The position numbers and the translations under genes were made by a program. From NCBI GenBank assembly GCA_947293975.1, contig CAMYPV010000028.1:1-14851 (forward strand): 14,851 nucleotides of DNA. The letters run 5' to 3'. This DNA comes from an uncultured Ezakiella sp. GTDB lineage: Bacteria; Bacillota; Clostridia; Tissierellales; Peptoniphilaceae. Shown here piece by piece: positions 8,479-14,805 of the stretch (position 1 is the stretch's first letter; each line of letters opens with the position of its first letter). Below the pieces are notes generated by a model that did not search any database, had not been told where the DNA came from, and saw only the letters and a list, made by a program, of their open reading frames with translations.

Positions 8479-9791
8479 TGGATCCAGATCCGAGTATAGG
8501 ACTTTTAATATCACTATGCGTGGTGATGTTAATTTCAATTATTATTAGAATGCTAAGAACAGCCGTCATGACTTGTGATGGCAGCAAGTTGGATGACAGT
8601 ATAAGAAATACAATCGAAAACAGAGAAGATGTAATATCTGAACTTCAAATGAGTTATAATGTCTTAAAGACAATTTTCATGATGATGTTTACAGTCTTAC
8701 TCATAAGAAATTTGGATAAATTTGATTTTGAAAGATCGATTGACATTTTAATAATGGGCGCATCTACTATTCTTTTGATGTTTATGTATGATCTTATTAC
8801 CATTGAGTTTGCAGATAGATTTGGAGCACACAGACCAAATAAATGCTTGAATATATTTAAAGTATTTTTGATTACAATACTTGCTCTATTAAAACCGATT
8901 TACAAAATGTATATGGTAATTAAGAAAGTCGTTGTAAAGTTGATTGGTTTGCCAAAAGCTACTCACAAAGTTACAATTGATCAGATTAAGATGCTCGTTG
9001 ATATTGGAGAGAAACAAGGTATTATAAATTCTGCTGAGCGTGACATGATTGATGGGGTTATGGAGTTTAACGAAACCGTAGCCGAGGAGATTATGACGCC
9101 AAGAACAGAAGTTTTTATGATTGATATTAATTCAGAGCCAAAAGATTATCTAGAAGATCTTATAAATCATAGATATTCGAGAATTCCTGTGTATGACAAT
9201 AATATTGATGACATAATTGGAATTTTATATTTAAAAGATTTTTTGACAGAGGCTTACAAGAAGGGCTTTGAAAATGTCGAATTAAAAAAATTAATAAAGC
9301 CAGCGTATTTTATGCCTGAGCGCAAAAACATTCACACACTCTTTCAAGAGATGCAACGTATGAATAAGCACATGACAATCTTGATGGATGAATACGGAGG
9401 TTTTTCGGGTATATTAACAATGGAGGACTTGACCGAAGAAATTATGGGAGAAATCGACGACGAGTTTGACGATGATGAACCAGATTGGTACGAAGTCACG
9501 CAAAACACCGCAGTTATTCAAGGTACGACAAGTATCAAAGATGTTAATGATATGCTTGGCATAAATTTGCCGGACGACACCGACGATTATGATACAATTG
9601 CTGGTTTTATTATAAGTCGACTTGGATTTATACCAGAGGATACCAAAGTCGAGATGATTAACTACGATGGCTTGAGGATTAAAGTTTTAGAAGTTGAAGA
9701 CAGACGCATTAAAAAAGTTAAAATTTTTATGTCAAAACCAAAAGAAGTTTCAAATCCTGAAATTAAAAAGGAGGTAAATGATGAGAATTAG
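8478..9791 (+). CDS. CorC/HlyC-type membrane protein with CBS pair (possible Mg/Co efflux or transport)
   Basis: This 437-residue protein belongs to the hemolysin C / CorC / CNNM-related group, whose better-studied members act in Mg2+ (or Co2+) homeostasis. Residues ~1-160 form a membrane part with about four hydrophobic stretches (~7-24, 62-78, 88-107, 124-146), corresponding to a CNNM/DUF21 domain. A CBS pair spans ~205-325, with the signatures EEIMTPRTEVFMID at 204-216 and MDEYGGFSGILTMEDLTEEIMGEI at 303-326. An acidic patch (DDEFDDDEPDW, 327-337) and a CorC_HlyC domain (~338-420) follow. The CBS and CorC parts are standard, but the DUF21 part is strongly diverged: the usual ETALTS phrase is here RTAVMT. 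AAGGAG at 8465-8470 is 7 nt from the ATG, which overlaps the wecB stop. Transport direction and ion are not readable from sequence. Confidence 0.88.
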   Translation: MDPDPSIGLLISLCVVMLISIIIRMLRTAVMTCDGSKLDDSIRNTIENREDVISELQMSYNVLKTIFMMMFTVLLIRNLDKFDFERSIDILIMGASTILLMFMYDLITIEFADRFGAHRPNKCLNIFKVFLITILALLKPIYKMYMVIKKVVVKLIGLPKATHKVTIDQIKMLVDIGEKQGIINSAERDMIDGVMEFNETVAEEIMTPRTEVFMIDINSEPKDYLEDLINHRYSRIPVYDNNIDDIIGILYLKDFLTEAYKKGFENVELKKLIKPAYFMPERKNIHTLFQEMQRMNKHMTILMDEYGGFSGILTMEDLTEEIMGEIDDEFDDDEPDWYEVTQNTAVIQGTTSIKDVNDMLGINLPDDTDDYDTIAGFIISRLGFIPEDTKVEMINYDGLRIKVLEVEDRRIKKVKIFMSKPKEVSNPEIKKEVNDEN

Positions 9792-10692
9792 AAAAGAAGT
9801 TTATTTAGTACTTGCAGTTATTGTAATACTAACTCTTTTTATCGTCTTTAGACCAAAGGCGGAGAAAAAAGTGCTATCCACAAATTTAAATGGTATTGAG
9901 ATTTATACCGACAAAACTGATGGATATATTAAATTTTCTGACAACGATAGAGTTGCACTTTCAAATCCACCGGGAATATTTTTGATCGCAAATGGTAGCG
10001 TTGTTAAAAATGCGGAGATAAAAGCGTTTGACGGCATGTCTATGTTGCCATTAGAAAAGCTTGCAGAAATTGTTGGCGCAGAGGTAAAGGTGTCAGAAAA
10101 AAATGGCGACGAGTTTAATCTTTTGAAGGATAAAACAAAAGTAACCTTTAGACTCAATGATCAAAATTTTGAAAATGGTGGAAAGACAGAATTTTTAAAT
10201 GCAAAGCCTATTCGTGATGGCAGAACTGTTTATGTACCTCTTAAAGACTTTTTCCAATTGTACGGATATAATGTTGTTTATACAAATGGTGAAAAAGTAA
10301 AAGTTGATGAATATCCTGTAATTCCATTGTATCAACAAATAATGGTTTCAAATTATAGCGATATGAAAAAAACTTTAACAAAAGAAGAAGCAATCAAAAT
10401 AGTTCAAGAACAATTAAAGATTGCTTACAAGACAAGGTTTAAAGAAAAATACACAGATCCAGACGAAAATGTAGACAGAATGAATCCAAATGAAAAAGAT
10501 GAATGGAGATTAAAAATCAACGAAGGATTAAAAATAAAAGCTGAAAACGACAGATACTTTATCATTCCTGTTGTTTGGGACTTTATGGTCGACAAATACA
10601 CCGGCGAAGTTTACACATTCTATCAAGGTCAAACATTTGAATACAAGTTGTTTGATCCTCAATCTGAAGGCGCACTTGCATTTGCTGGCTAA
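9781..10692 (+). CDS. Membrane-anchored stalk-domain protein, function unknown
   Basis: This is a ~303-residue protein with an N-terminal uncleaved-looking membrane anchor (about residues 7-23, hydrophobic and followed by RPKAEKK), so the rest should face outward. Residues ~85-180 resemble a copper-amine-oxidase-like stalk domain, with SMLPLEKLAEIVGAEV and, about 60 residues later, GRTVYVPLKDFF; despite the family name no copper enzyme is implied. Residues ~198-285 are charged, begin TKEEAIKIVQEQL and end VWDFMVDKYTGEVY, which resembles a PepSY-like ending only loosely. AAGGAGG at 9768-9774 is 6 nt from ATG 9781; another ATG at 9778 in frame is only 3 nt away, so I prefer 9781. It overlaps the end of the CorC-like gene by 11 nt and is the last gene before the terminator. 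The specific role is unknown; a surface function with the first gene of the operon is plausible. Confidence 0.82.
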   Translation: MRIRKEVYLVLAVIVILTLFIVFRPKAEKKVLSTNLNGIEIYTDKTDGYIKFSDNDRVALSNPPGIFLIANGSVVKNAEIKAFDGMSMLPLEKLAEIVGAEVKVSEKNGDEFNLLKDKTKVTFRLNDQNFENGGKTEFLNAKPIRDGRTVYVPLKDFFQLYGYNVVYTNGEKVKVDEYPVIPLYQQIMVSNYSDMKKTLTKEEAIKIVQEQLKIAYKTRFKEKYTDPDENVDRMNPNEKDEWRLKINEGLKIKAENDRYFIIPVVWDFMVDKYTGEVYTFYQGQTFEYKLFDPQSEGALAFAG

Positions 10693-10698
10693 GATAAT

Positions 10699-10730
10699 AT
10701 CCACAGTCATTTAAGGCTGTGGATTTTTTT
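10699..10730 (+). terminator. Rho-independent terminator closing the eight-gene operon
   Basis: An 8 bp perfect stem ATCCACAG (10699-10706) / CTGTGGAT (10717-10724) can be extended inward by a T-G and a C-G pair. A run of seven T (10724-10730) follows. It begins 6 nt after the stop codon of the stalk-domain gene. Confidence 0.92.
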
Positions 10731-10786
10731 GTATAAATTTACTCATAAAAAGTGAGCGTTACACTAATTATACAAGCATTATAAAC

Positions 10787-10815
10787 TTGACGCAAAACAC
10801 TTACTTTGTTAATAT
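10787..10815 (+). promoter_or_regulatory. Likely sigma-A promoter of folC
   Basis: The -35 box TTGACG (10787-10792, five of six) and the -10 box TAATAT (10810-10815, four of six) are separated by 17 nt. This falls right behind the operon terminator and about 21 nt before the folC start. Confidence 0.65.
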
Positions 10816-10836
10816 AGTTATGTTAAGGAGGCTATT

Positions 10837-12114
10837 ATGAAAATTCAAGATATTGTCAATTGGATGGAAAGCAGAAAAGAACCTAATGGCGACTATTCAA
10901 TTTTAAATGCAAAAACGCTTTTAAAAAATATTGACAGTCCACAAAATAAAATAAAAATTGTGCATGTTGCAGGTACAAACGGTAAAGGTTCAACGGTTTC
11001 ATATATTTCTAATGCGCTTATTGAATCAGGTTTAAAAGTTGGCGCGTTTATATCTCCTTATATTGAAGATGTTAATGAGTCGATCAAAATAAATGGCGTA
11101 AAAATTTCTGATGATGATTTTGTAAGTGTCGGCAAAAAAATTATGGACGCTACAGATAAAGCAGATAGCGACGGATTTTATCCGACATATTTTGATATAT
11201 TATCGTCAATTGCCTACGAATATTTTCACGAGAAAGATGTTGATGTTGCAGTTATAGAGGTTGGTATGGGTGGCAGGATGGACAGCACAAACACAATGGA
11301 TGCGCCACTTGCATCTGTGATTACGTCTATATCGCTGGATCATACAAATTTTCTGGGAGACACGATTGCAAAAATTGCACACGAGAAGGCTGGCATTATA
11401 AAGGAAGGCGTGCCTGTTTTTTGCTACGACTTACATCCTGATGCAAGGGCCGTTGTTGAAGAAGAATGCAAATTAAAGAACACTAGTGCAAATTATATCG
11501 ACAAATACAAACTCGAAATAATTGAAATGCACGAAGGTGGCAGCAAATTTGTGTACAAAAATAACGAATACGAAATTTCTTTAAGTGGCGAACACCAAAT
11601 TTACAATGCAATGCTTGCAATTGACGTGCTTGATTATCTATCAAAATATTTTAAATTGAATTTAGAAAATATCAAGACGGGATTAAAGCAAGCAAAAAAC
11701 ATTGCAAGACTTGAAACGATTTCGTCCAATCCGCATATAATTCTGGATGGTTCACACAATCTCGAAGGGATTATTGCACTTAAAAAATTCATACAAAAAT
11801 TAAAATACAACAGATTGATTTTGGGTTTTTCAGTTCTTGGCGACAAAGACTATGTTCACATAGTTGACGAATTGTTCCCAATGGCTGATACAATTATTGT
11901 AACCGAAATTGATAGCGACAGAAAATTACCGATTGCTGAATTGACAAAGATTGCCAATCAATATCACAAAAATGTAATTTCTGAAGCTGATAACAAAAAA
12001 GCATATCTAAAATCGCTTGAGTTTTTGAAAGAAGGCGATGCGCTGTTATGGTGTGGCTCGCTTTATCTAATGAAAAGTATAAGACCAATTGCACTTGACA
12101 ATTTAAAAAGATAA
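10837..12114 (+). CDS. folC: Bifunctional folylpolyglutamate synthase / dihydrofolate synthase
   Basis: The enzyme adds glutamate to dihydropteroate and/or tetrahydrofolate using ATP, in the cytosol. The 425 residues show the Mur-ligase-like plan: the P-loop VAGTNGKGST at 44-53, GGRMDSTN at 145-152, SLDHTNFLGDTIAKIAHEKAG at 166-186 (including the metal-binding histidine of the family), GEHQIYNAMLA at 251-261, ARLE at 290-293 and DGSHN at 304-308, where DGAHN is more usual. The C-terminal domain (~300-425) ends in the family phrase LWCGSLYL. AAGGAGG at 10825-10831 is 5 nt from the ATG. It has its own promoter after the operon terminator. No other folate genes are nearby, so whether it performs both reactions cannot be told from context. 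MurC-F ligases are excluded by the folC-specific motifs and the length. Confidence 0.95.
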   Translation: MKIQDIVNWMESRKEPNGDYSILNAKTLLKNIDSPQNKIKIVHVAGTNGKGSTVSYISNALIESGLKVGAFISPYIEDVNESIKINGVKISDDDFVSVGKKIMDATDKADSDGFYPTYFDILSSIAYEYFHEKDVDVAVIEVGMGGRMDSTNTMDAPLASVITSISLDHTNFLGDTIAKIAHEKAGIIKEGVPVFCYDLHPDARAVVEEECKLKNTSANYIDKYKLEIIEMHEGGSKFVYKNNEYEISLSGEHQIYNAMLAIDVLDYLSKYFKLNLENIKTGLKQAKNIARLETISSNPHIILDGSHNLEGIIALKKFIQKLKYNRLILGFSVLGDKDYVHIVDELFPMADTIIVTEIDSDRKLPIAELTKIANQYHKNVISEADNKKAYLKSLEFLKEGDALLWCGSLYLMKSIRPIALDNLKR

Positions 12115-12181
12115 AAAATTTCCCAATTGTTTTTAAAAATTAAAAAATTAGTTAAAACTTGTATATGTAAGAGGTGGGATT

Positions 12182-13537
12182 ATGAAAGGGATTTTTAAAA
12201 CAAGTATATTTGTTTTGTTGACGATTATGCTGTGTTCTTGTGGGACAACAGAAAATAAAGTAGAAAATAATAAATTAGAAAACAAGAGTTCAATTAAGAC
12301 ATCTATTAATGAATTAGATAACGAGACAACACTCCCAAAAGTAGAGTTAGCAAATCCAGATGCAAAATATGTTGGAGATTATGAAAATGACGAAATATAC
12401 TCTAAAATCTTAGAAATAGAAAGTTGTACCACACCAGACAAACTTGTTGCAATATTGAAAGATATATATGGATTTAATTTTGTATATACAAAATTAAAAT
12501 ATGATAGTAAAGACAAAATATATAATTTTCCTAATAACTCTGAATTGCCAGTGTTTTGTACTGTTTTAGGAGCGTATAAAATTCGTAAGGATGTATTTGC
12601 TAAACCAGATGTATATTTTGTTTATCAGGAATTCGGCGACAGAGAGGGCAAAATAATTTCTGAAGAACCTACATTTATAATTGATAAATATGGTTCATAT
12701 TTAGTTGATAAATATGAATATTTTACAGGAGAGTCGACAGGAGAAGAAATGTTAAACGTCGAAGCTAGACCTATTTTAGATTTATATATGTGCGAAAGGG
12801 GATTTATTAATAACGATGAAATGAAAGCACCGCTTTCTAAGTATGTTAATGAATTGGATTTCTTCAAAGAGTTTGAGTCATTGATAGATGATAATTTAAA
12901 TAATGATGGTATAAATAATGAAAATATAGAGGATGAATCAACAGAACAAAGTGAAGGCTCTGAATATGGCTCTAGTGATGCAGAAAATGATAGTGATTAT
13001 GAGGAAACAAAAATAAAAGAAATTTCAATTATACAGAAAATAGATAGTTGTACTGACCCAGATGAATTGTGCGATATTTTGTCTAATTTATATAATTGTG
13101 AATTTAGATATGATGCATTAATTTGGGATTACACATATAAGCAATTTAAAAGTGATAATTCTGAATCTTATTATATAGCTAGGTTATTTAATTATAACCG
13201 CCCGAGAATGATGCATCGAAATATTGTTTCAGATAACGCATACTTATTCTATAGAGCTTTTTATTTAGAAGGAATTGATGAACCGCGTTTTTCAAGTTAT
13301 CCTTTATTTATTATGGATAATAAAGGTTCCTATATTATATTTGAAGATAAAAATACTTTTGTAGATGCTTGGTCTACATTAGAATTATACGCAAGATCTA
13401 ATGGTCTGTATAAAGGCATATATCCACAAGAAATAGAAATGTACAAAGATTTAATCAAGGGGTTTAAAAATACTACAGAAGTTAAGGAGTTCTTTAACAA
13501 AGTTAAAGATTACGCAAAAACCTACAATAAAAATTAA
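12182..13537 (+). CDS. Lipoprotein with two copies of an unrecognised ~160-residue module
   Basis: I do not recognise this 451-residue protein. The N-terminus is a lipoprotein signal: MKGIFK, a hydrophobic core, and lipobox LCSC with the lipidated cysteine at residue 20, followed by a long polar tether rich in N, E and K (~21-70). Two copies of one module follow, at ~71-231 and ~280-441. Matching landmarks are ESCTTPDKLVAILKDIYGF (80-98) with DSCTDPDELCDILSNLYNC (288-306), EEPTFIIDKYGSYLV (161-175) with SSYPLFIMDNKGSYII (371-386), and the helix PILDLYMCERGFI (197-209) with STLELYARSNGLY (398-410). The modules are joined by an acidic, E/D/N/S-rich linker (~236-278). GAGGTG at 12171-12176 is 5 nt from the ATG. 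No clear promoter or terminator is seen in the 67 bases after folC, so it may be co-transcribed with folC. It appears richer in ATA codons than the core genes, which hints at accessory origin. A surface-exposed binding role is only a guess. Confidence 0.85.
   Translation: MKGIFKTSIFVLLTIMLCSCGTTENKVENNKLENKSSIKTSINELDNETTLPKVELANPDAKYVGDYENDEIYSKILEIESCTTPDKLVAILKDIYGFNFVYTKLKYDSKDKIYNFPNNSELPVFCTVLGAYKIRKDVFAKPDVYFVYQEFGDREGKIISEEPTFIIDKYGSYLVDKYEYFTGESTGEEMLNVEARPILDLYMCERGFINNDEMKAPLSKYVNELDFFKEFESLIDDNLNNDGINNENIEDESTEQSEGSEYGSSDAENDSDYEETKIKEISIIQKIDSCTDPDELCDILSNLYNCEFRYDALIWDYTYKQFKSDNSESYYIARLFNYNRPRMMHRNIVSDNAYLFYRAFYLEGIDEPRFSSYPLFIMDNKGSYIIFEDKNTFVDAWSTLELYARSNGLYKGIYPQEIEMYKDLIKGFKNTTEVKEFFNKVKDYAKTYNKN
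12392..12874 (+). repeat. Module 1 of the duplicated lipoprotein domain
   Basis: This codes for residues ~71-231. It shares the SCT.PD.L..IL..LY opening, the FI.D..GSY core and a C-terminal helix with module 2, with an offset of 208-211 residues. Similarity is visible at protein level but not at DNA level, so the duplication is old. Confidence 0.75.
13019..13504 (+). repeat. Module 2 of the duplicated lipoprotein domain
   Basis: This codes for residues ~280-441 and is the partner of the module at 12392-12874. It keeps the SCT.PD motif (289-293) and KGSYII (381-386), but the middle (~311-350) is poorly conserved relative to module 1 and carries NRPRMMHRN. Confidence 0.75.
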
Positions 13538-13548
13538 TGAGAAATTTG

Positions 13549-13596
13549 CATTAAAATACCCCATTATTTCCGTGTCCGGATTTAAGGGGTAGTACA
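13549..13596. repeat. Solitary IS150/IS3-type terminal repeat, copy 1
   Basis: These 48 bases match 14803-14851 with two substitutions and one single-base indel. Read on the minus strand it begins TGTACTACCCC, the style of IS150-subgroup IS3 ends (TGTACTG...), and ends at an ATG corresponding to the orfA start. Beyond that point it diverges at once from copy 2, so no transposase follows. It folds as TACCCC / GGGGTA around an inner TCCG / CGGA, and on the minus strand the hairpin is followed by TTTT. It lies 11 bases after the lipoprotein stop, between convergent genes, and may act as a weak terminator. Confidence 0.72.
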
Positions 13597-13753
13597 TAAC
13601 TCTGTGGACCTTTTTAGAGAAGGAAAAATTTTTTAGGATAAAAATATCAGCAACAGGGATTTTTCCACCCATTATATATATGTCAGAAAATTTCCAAAAT
13701 CACTCAAATCTTTGAAAATTAGGTTTTTATTCAATGAAAATGTGATAATATCC

Positions 13754-14344
13754 TTATTTCAGAAGGTCTTTTCTGTTTTTGCTTACATATTCTTTAAACT
13801 TTAGCACTTCGCTTTCAAAATCCTCTTTATAGCTTTGGCGATCTCCCACAATAAACATACCATCAATAACTTTGAATTTATCTCCAGCTTTTTCACAAAC
13901 ATTATAAAAATACTGATGATTTAGAGCAGTAACCTGTATATTTCCTATTACATTTCCATTATATTTTAAATAAGTCATATTAACACCTGAGTTTCCGTGT
14001 TGGTTTACTTGAATATGTGGTATCTCATAGTCAATTTTTATTTTCTTATTTAGTCTTCTGTATTTGAATCTGTAGTACCTTTGTATTGCAATTGGAAAGT
14101 TGGCAATGAACAATACTCCCCAAAATATTGCTTTTTGTTTTAAGGTCATGCCTCTGTCGCCTATAACTAAACAAAAAGCACAATATACACTAACAACCTT
14201 AGATATAATTGATAATATCGGATTTCTGTATCCTGTATCAACTAATGAAAATAATGAGAAAGCTTTACCAGCTGCTTCTCCTATTACTTCCCCCTTTGCG
14301 TATTCAACAAAGTCTTTATTGCTGTCGTCATCATAAAAGCTCAT
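13754..14344 (-). CDS. Orphan protein with two predicted membrane segments
   Basis: I do not recognise this 196-residue protein. It begins with a short acidic region (DDDSNKDF, 5-12), then a small-residue stretch KGEVIGEAAGKAF (17-29), then two hydrophobic segments (~43-62 and ~71-88) joined by a short loop, then the basic run RYYRFKYRRLNKK (89-101). The C-terminal part (~102-196) looks soluble and beta-rich and ends in charged helix. This plan suggests a membrane hairpin with a cytosolic C-terminal domain, the basic run marking the inside face. Expression evidence is strong: AGGAGG at 14350-14355 is 5 nt from the ATG, and a near-consensus promoter lies upstream. It is transcribed towards the lipoprotein gene. 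No terminator is clear directly after it; the hairpin at 13549-13596 is the nearest candidate. It sits between IS remnants. Function is unknown. Confidence 0.78.
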   Translation of the reverse strand: MSFYDDDSNKDFVEYAKGEVIGEAAGKAFSLFSLVDTGYRNPILSIISKVVSVYCAFCLVIGDRGMTLKQKAIFWGVLFIANFPIAIQRYYRFKYRRLNKKIKIDYEIPHIQVNQHGNSGVNMTYLKYNGNVIGNIQVTALNHQYFYNVCEKAGDKFKVIDGMFIVGDRQSYKEDFESEVLKFKEYVSKNRKDLLK

Positions 14345-14400
14345 ATGTTCCTCCTAAATGTTCTATAATTAAGTTATTTTCGAATGATTTCTTTACATTT

Positions 14401-14429
14401 ATTATACCTTATAATTTTAGAAATGTTAA
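14401..14429 (-). promoter_or_regulatory. Strong sigma-A-type promoter of the orphan membrane protein gene
   Basis: On the minus strand, TTAACA (14424-14429, five of six) is followed by a 17 nt spacer and a perfect TATAAT (14401-14406). The start codon is 57 nt downstream of the -10 box. The promoter lies at the edge of the foreign-looking fragment at about 14431-14540. Confidence 0.75.
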
Positions 14430-14503
14430 GCCCATATAAAATAAAAGACTCTAGAATTTTGATATGCACCCACAAACCCGGACAAAATAACCGCGTTTAC
14501 TAT

Positions 14504-14540
14504 ACGGCTTGTAACCTGTACTCAACAAGTGACAGGCCGT
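14504..14540. repeat. Imperfect 37 bp palindrome
   Basis: Two 16 nt arms (14504-14519 and 14525-14540) pair at 13 of 16 positions around the loop ACTCA. Two mismatches become G-U in RNA on one strand. No T run follows, so it is not a typical terminator. It begins exactly where the decayed orfA stops matching its family, so it may be the terminus of another inserted element. Confidence 0.6.
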
Positions 14541-14805
14541 TTAATTTTGAAGTGTTCTGCAGTTTCTTGGTAGGATAGACCATTTATTTGCCTATATTCT
14601 AACACAGATAATTTAAATTCTCCACTATATAAGCTATGTGTCATACTTTTCTTGAGACCTTCTTCACCTAATATTTTATATGAGTCAACCCAGCTTCTAA
14701 TTGTATCTTTAGATATTCCATGTTTTTTGGATAGATATATTAGTCCATATCCTTTTTGGTTTTCTTTTACTATTTTTAATTTCTCTTCTTATGTTATTTT
14801 TTCAT
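14522..14805 (-). pseudogene. Decayed, truncated IS3-family (IS150 group) orfA
   Basis: The minus strand reads as an OrfA with two helix-turn-helix parts. EEKLKIVKENQKGYGLIYLS, KHGISKDTIRSW, then GEEGLKKSM form the first; GEFKLSVLEYRQINGLSYQE and TAEHFKI form the second. OrfA proteins of this group bind the IS ends and are joined to OrfB by frameshifting. Three defects are visible. The ATG at 14803-14805 is out of frame with the body and meets a TAA after three codons, apparently from one missing A in a homopolymer. The body frame has a TAA at 14789-14791. The gene also stops after about 88 codons, shortly after HFKI, at a palindrome. OrfB is absent. The product cannot act as a transposase. 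Confidence 0.83.

Noticed and set aside
8273..8587. 104-codon minus-strand frame across the wecB end and the CorC-like gene start
   Set aside because: It is antisense to two well-supported genes with matching motifs and has no own start signals.
12115..12181. Promoter or terminator between folC and the lipoprotein gene
   Set aside because: The 67 bases are AT-rich, but no pair of boxes with good spacing and no stable hairpin with a T run could be found.
13451..13672. Short minus-strand frame running through IS terminus copy 1
   Set aside because: It overlaps the end of the lipoprotein gene and a terminal repeat, and has no ribosome site.
13597..13753. Small gene, small RNA or terminator between IS end copy 1 and the membrane gene stop
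   Set aside because: No frame with a ribosome site and no clear hairpin plus T run; the stretch is AT-rich and holds nothing I can support.
14100..14439. Plus-strand open frames opposite the orphan membrane gene
   Set aside because: They lack a Shine-Dalgarno site, give unlikely protein composition, and lie antisense to a gene with a strong promoter and ribosome site.
14384..14578. Short plus-strand frame across the palindrome and orfA remnant
   Set aside because: No ribosome site, no recognisable domain, and it spans clear mobile-element junctions, so it is a chance frame.
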